Positions 59,180 to 64,000 of a DNA stretch of 64,000 nt are shown here, piece after piece. Source of the DNA: Petrolisthes cinctipes (lineage: Eukaryota > Arthropoda > Malacostraca > Decapoda > Porcellanidae); NCBI GenBank assembly GCA_033782935.1, contig JAWQEG010003707.1, positions 83,750-147,749 on the forward strand, in the 5' to 3' direction. The notes beneath the pieces were generated by a model. The model was not told the DNA's origin. It saw only the letters and a list, made by a program, of their open reading frames with translations, and did not search any database. The position numbers and the translations under genes are program-made. The stretch's first letter is position 1. Every line of letters begins with the position of its first letter.

Positions 59180-59790
59180 ATGTTTACATATAAAAAAAGG
59201 AAAGGGGAAGAGAAGGAGGGAAGAGGTGGAGGAAAGGGGAAAGGGTGGAGAAGGGGAGAGGTGAAGGGAAGAGGAGGAGGGAAGGGGAAAGGGTAGAGGA
59301 AAGGAGAAGAGGAGGAGGGAAAGGGGAAGAGGAGCAGAAAGAAAAGGCTAAATGTGGGAATGAGAATGAGAATGTGAAAAATTGAGTAGAGCTGAGGAAT
59401 TAAGGAATGAACAATAGACGAGAAAAATTAAGTGGAGAGGTGAATGTGGAAGAATTTACGACTAATGAATAAATAAGAGATTGATTGGAGAAGGAGGAGG
59501 AAGAGGAAATAAAAGTGAATTAAAAATGGATAAAAGAGGCGATACAAAAGAAAATTAAACTTAAAGGAATAGAAAGGACTCAGGAGGGAAAGAATTAAAG
59601 GAGGTGAAAAAACGAAAGTATAGAAAGTGAATGAGTGAAGAAGGAGCAGAAACTAAATAGATGAATGTAATAGATAACGATATTAAAAGGGGGAAGAGAT
59701 GGGTATCAGAAAACAGAGGTAATATAGTAAGAGAATGAAGAGTATAAAAAAAAAATGAAGGGTTATAGAAATGATTGATAACTGAGAGAG

Positions 59791-59870
<80 letters not shown>

Positions 59871-62200
59871 GAGAGAGAAGTATAAGAGAGGTTGGTCAGA
59901 ATAGGTTTAATAATGTTAGGTTAGGTTAGGTTGAAAATGGGAGGAATGAGAAAATAGGGAGTAGGTAGGCTGACAAAGGTAAAGGAAGGAAGGAAGGGAT
60001 GAAAGTAGGAAAAAAGAAAGAAGTGAAGAGATGAGTGATGATACGGAGAATGTGATAGGCGGAGGAGAAGACGACCAAGTGGTGATTGATGATAGTTAAA
60101 AGGAGAACGAAAAGGAGGAGGAGGAGGAGGAATGATGGTGTGAGAGAAGGAAGGAGAGTAAGAGACGGTGAGGTCGAAAAGAGGAAGAGGAGGAGACAGG
60201 TGAGAGAATTATAGTAAGAGAAGAGAGGAAGAGGAGGAGAGAGGAAGAGAGAGGAAGAGGAGGAGACAAGATAGAATTAAAGTCAGAGAAGAGAGGAAGA
60301 GGAGGAGAGAGGAAGAGGAGGAGACAGGTGAGAGAATTAAAGTAAGAGAAGAGAGAAGAGGAGGAGACAGGTGAGAGAATTAAAGTAAGAGAAGAGAGGA
60401 AGAGGAGAGACAGATAAGAATTAAAGTATGGGAAGAAAGGGAAAAGGACAAATTAAATAGAGAGGAAGAGGAGAGCGGGAGGAAGAGTAGTAAGAGAGTT
60501 AGGTGAAGATGAACGAAGAAAGGAGGGAGGAAGAGGAATATAAAGAGAATAAGGGAAATGGGTGAAAAGAAAAAGGAAGAGAAGAAGAAGAAAGATCACA
60601 GAGAGAGGAAAACTCTAGAAGGAAGAAAAGCAAAGGGAAAGTGAAAAATAAGACGAAGGTAAACAAAAGGAGAGTGGAAAGAGGAAAGGAGAGAAAAAAG
60701 AAAATCGTGGGAAAATAAAAATAATGAAAGCAAAAAAACAGAGAGTGGAGAGAACAATGAGAGTGGAGAGAAACAGAGAGTGGAGAGAAAAAGGAGAGTG
60801 AAGAGAGAGTGGAGAGTGGAGAGAAAAGGGAGAGTGAAGAGAGAGTGGAGAGTGGAGAGAAAATGGAGTGGAGAGAAAATGGGTAGAGTGGAGAGGAAAA
60901 GGGTACAATGGAGAGAAAAAGGGAGAGTAGAGAGAAAAAGGAGAGTGGAGAGAAAAGGGAGAGTGGAGAGAAAAGGGAGAGTGGAGAGAAAAAGGAGAGT
61001 GGAGAGAAAAAGGGTAGAGTGGAGAGAAAAAGGGTAGAGTGGAGAGAAAAGGGGAGAGTGGAGAGAAAAGGGGAGAGTGGAGAGAAAATGAAGAGGAGGG
61101 AAAAGGGAGAGGAGACAAAATGAAAATTTAAGAGAAAAAGAGGATAGGATGAAAAAGAGAAACAATGAGAGAGAAAATATAAAAACGAGAGGAAAGGCAA
61201 TAATGAGAGATGAAGAAAAGATGTGGAGACAAAGGAAGAATCGGGGTTGAGAAAGTGGAAGAGGAAGGAAGGAAAATATGGAGGGATGACAGTGATAAGA
61301 CGAGAAAGAGGGAATTGTCAGGAAGAGAGGAGAGGCAACTGAAGAAAAGGAGAAGAGAAGGAGAGCAAGAGAGGGAATTGGAGGAGAAAGGAGAGGAGGA
61401 TAGAAGGAGAGGCAACTGAAGGAAAGGAGAAGAGAAGGAGAGAAAGAGAGGGAATTGGAGGAGAAAAGAAGAGGAGGATAGAAGGAGAGGGAACTGAAGG
61501 AAAGGAGGAGAGAAAGAGAGCAAGAGAGGGAATTGGATGATAGAAGGAGAGGAGGATAGAAGGAGAGGAACTGAAGGAAAGGAGGAGAGAAAGAGAGCAA
61601 GAGAGGGAATTGGATGATAGAAGGAGAGGAGGATAGAAGGAGAGGGAACTGAAGGAAAGGAGAAGAGAGGGAACTGAAGGAAAGGAGAAGAGAAGGAGAG
61701 AAAGAGAGCAAGAGAGGGAATTGGAGGAGAAAAGGAGAGGAGGATAGAAGGAGAGGAACTGAAGGAAAGGAGGAGGCAAGAGGAGAAGGGGAGAAGAGAA
61801 GAACAAGTGGAATGAAAAGTAAGAGAGGTAGTGCAAACATAGAAGAGGAGAAAAGAAAAGGAAGAAGAGATGAGAAGAGGAGGAAGAAAGAGATAAAGAG
61901 AGATAAAGAGAGAGAAAGAGATGGAAAGAAGGAGAGAGATAATAAAAGAGAACAAGAAAAGAAGGATAAGAAAAGACTGAAATGAAGGAGAGAAGAGAGT
62001 GGATTAAAAAAAAACCCAGGAGGAACAGAAGTAGAAAGAAAATAAAGAGAAAAAAGAATGGGAGAAAGTATAAAACGAAAAAGAATAAAAGAGAAGAGAA
62101 AGGAAGAAGTGAAGAGAATGATAGGGAATGAAATAGACAAGAGAAAGATGATAGTAGAGATAAAAAAAACAAATAAAGAACTAGACGCAATACAAGAGAG
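59180..62200. repeat. Purine-rich block with several minisatellites
   Basis: Sub-arrays: (GA)n at 59784-59880; GAGAGAATTAAAGTAAGAGA with GGAAGAGGAGGAGACAGG units at 60180-60420; GTGGAGAGAAAAAGGAGA units (about 15-18 bases) at 60740-61090; and a larger unit containing GGAGAGGAACTGAAGGAAAG and AAGAGAGGGAATTGGA at 61310-61790. The 552- and 875-codon minus-strand frames are compositional. Confidence 0.9.
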
Positions 62201-62268
62201 AGAAGATTGAGTACATGGAAAAATGTGACAGAGAAAGTGTGGAGAAAATAACATACAAGGCTAATTTG

Positions 62269-62305
<37 letters not shown>

Positions 62306-63790
62306 AGGAGAGAGAGAGGAAGTTGGCTGAGTAATGGTGTGAGGATGGACCGTGAAGGGAGAGGAAGAGAGGTGGAGAGGGAGGGGGTAGAAGTGAGGAA
62401 AGGAGTGGGGTGGGGAGGGAAGGAAAGAGAGGGAGAGAAGATAGGAGCAATGAGGAAAGAGAGAGGAGTGAAAAGAGGAGCAATGAAGGAAAGAGAGAGG
62501 AGTGAAGGAGGGTGGAGAACAGGAGGAAAGAGAATGGAAGGAGGGAAGACATGAGGGAAAGAGAATGGAAGGAGGGGAAGACAGAAGGAAAGAGAATGGA
62601 AGGAGGGAAGACATGAGGGAAAGAGAATGGAAGGAGGGAAGACATGAGGGAAAGAGAATGGAAGGAGGGCAGACATGAGGGAAAGAGAATGGAAGGAGGG
62701 AAGACTGGAGGGAAAAAGAATGGAAGGAGGGCAGACTGGAGGGTGAGGGAGGGGACGGGAATAGAGGACACTGAAGCCAAGGGAAGGAGGATATGTGGAA
62801 CTTCCGCACTGCCCTGGAACAAATTGAGTGTTTGAGAGGGATGGTGGGGAAGGGGAAGGGGAAGGAAGGAGGAGGGATGGGAGTGGATGAGTGGGAGGGT
62901 GGGGAAGGAAGAAGGAGGGAAGGAGAGGATGAGTGGGAAGGAAGGAAGGAGGAGGGATGGGAGAGGATGAGTGGGAGGGTGGGGAAGGAAGGAGGAGGGA
63001 GGGGAGAGGATGAGTGGGAGGGTGGGAAGGAAGGAGGAGGAGAGGAGGGATGAGTGGGAGGGAGAGGATGAGTGGGAGGGTGGGAAGGAAGGGGGAGGGT
63101 GGGAAGGAAGGGAGGGTGGAGAAGGAAGAGGAGGGAGAGAGAGGATGAATGGGAGGGAGGGGAGAGAATGAGTGGGAGGGAGGAAGTAAAACGGAAATGA
63201 GAGGTAGGAACAATGGAGGAGGAAAGAAGGAAATGAGAGTTAGGAAAAGGAGAATGAAAAAATGAAATGAGAGGTAGAACTGGGGGAAAGAAAATGAGAC
63301 GTAGGAAGGTACATAGGAGCGAAGGAGAAATGCGAAGGGAGTGAGGATGGTGAAATGGGTACGGATGGTGAGGTCAGAAAATAAACACACACTATGTTCG
63401 GGTCGTGTGTGGGGTAGGAATGTTGGTAGAGAGATGGGGTACGAAGGGGAGTTGAGAGAGAAGGTGCAGGAAGATGGACTGATGGGGTGGGAAGGCAGGA
63501 GGAATGCTGATGATGGAAGAAAGGAGAGTAGATACCGTAGATAGTGGAGGAGGAAGGATGGAGGAGAATATTGATATGTAGGATTGGGATGATGATGATA
63601 CAGAAATATGGAAAGATGGAAGGGAAGCAAACTGTAGGACGAGAGGAAGATTAAAGAAAAATGGTGGGAATGAGGCGATTCGTAGGAAAGAAAGAAGGAA
63701 GAACAGAAGGTAGGCAAAAAGAAAGAAAGGAAAGAAAGAAGAAAGGATGGCAGGAATGAAGGAAGGAAGGCAGAAGAAATTGAGGAGCAG
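62201..63790. repeat. Purine-rich block with 31-bp and ~40-bp minisatellites
   Basis: (GA)n at 62274-62300; a 31-base unit with GGAAAGAGAATGGAAGGAGG and GAAGACATGA at 62520-62750; GAGGATGAGTGGGAGGG with TGGGAAGGAAGGAGG units at 62860-63180. A short balanced patch sits at 62768-62835. The block ends near 63790 at a MITE. Confidence 0.9.
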
Positions 63791-63803
63791 TAAAGGATCG
63801 TTG

Positions 63804-63963
63804 TTAGGGGAAAATTCTTTTTTGGTACTTTGGAGTGCCTTGATTCCTCCAAAGTATGCCAGGAAACAAGACCAGAATAGCAAAAGTAATGGTGTTCATG
63901 TTGCTTGGAATAGTTTGGAGGATTCAGTTGCTCCAGAATCACCAATACAAAACTTCCCCTTAA
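63804..63963. mobile_element. TTAA-type palindromic MITE (160 bp)
   Basis: TTAGGGGAAAATTC at the left (TTAG instead of TTAA) and the inverted AAAACTTCCCCTTAA at the right. Arm blocks TTTGGAGTGCCTTGATTCC, TCCAAAGTATGCCAGGAAAC are inverted as GCTTGGAATAGTTTGGAGG, ATTCAGTTGCTCCAGAATC, ACCAATAC. One of the best-preserved copies. Confidence 0.7.
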
Positions 63964-64000
63964 GAGTATTAGACCATGGAGTGCCGTACCAGTATTAGTT

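Noticed and set aside
60596..62254. Minus-strand open frame of 552 codons
   Set aside because: Same cause: lack of A-containing stop codons in polypyrimidine DNA. No domain.
61318..63945. Minus-strand open frame of 875 codons
   Set aside because: It reads the pyrimidine strand of minisatellites, giving only Ser, Leu, Pro, Phe and similar residues in periodic order, overlaps other equally long frames and crosses a MITE. Compositional artefact.

Overview
The window is eukaryotic nuclear DNA, most likely from a decapod crustacean or a similarly repeat-rich arthropod. One spliced gene has a GT-AG intron and a polyadenylation signal. There are no bacterial operons or ribosome-binding sites. Very long pure dinucleotide arrays (TA, TC/GA, TG/CA), Tc1/mariner-type ends and LINE relics fill the rest. 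The decapod assignment is inference from composition; the sequence gives no direct taxonomic marker.

Layout. Positions 1-3800 hold the only gene I can fully support: a two-exon gene for a 478-residue protein with a helical N-terminal region and a C-terminal U-box-like domain (a candidate ubiquitin E3/E4 ligase). Its upstream region shows a duplicated inverted CCAAT box, a TATA box, and a triplicated block with arthropod initiator-like motifs. Its 3' UTR carries two different tandem repeats and ends in AATAAA signals. From 3800 to 64000 I see no other convincing host gene. Most long open frames there are low-complexity readings of microsatellites (Leu-Ser, Arg-Glu, His-Thr, Cys-Val, Ile-Tyr).

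The 60 kb non-genic part has four layers. (1) Simple repeats and minisatellites, with three compound (GACAGA)/(GACACA)/(GA) loci and a purine-rich block of about 6 kb at 57.6-63.8 kb. (2) A palindromic, TTAA-flanked MITE-like family of roughly 160 bp with about a dozen full or partial copies, plus a TTAA-flanked cassette at 9631-9943 with 36-bp perfect inverted repeats around a C-rich/G-rich minisatellite. (3) Tc1/mariner-type hairpin elements with TA-CAG ends (18.5, 22.4, 38.8, 51.2 kb; probably 7.7 and 30.8 kb) and a mariner-type MITE at 18.77 kb. (4) Retroelement debris: two near-identical 5'-truncated LINE tails embedded in (GA)n tracts (39.6 and 57.1 kb), an older LINE C-terminal relic at 41.4 kb, and a SINE-like element with clear A and B boxes at 45.56 kb.

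The strongest candidates for something undescribed are the TTAA palindromic family with its G-quadruplex cassette relative, the LINE family that sits inside (GA)n microsatellites, and the promoter structure of the U-box gene. No conclusion rests on a database search; all family assignments are by eye.
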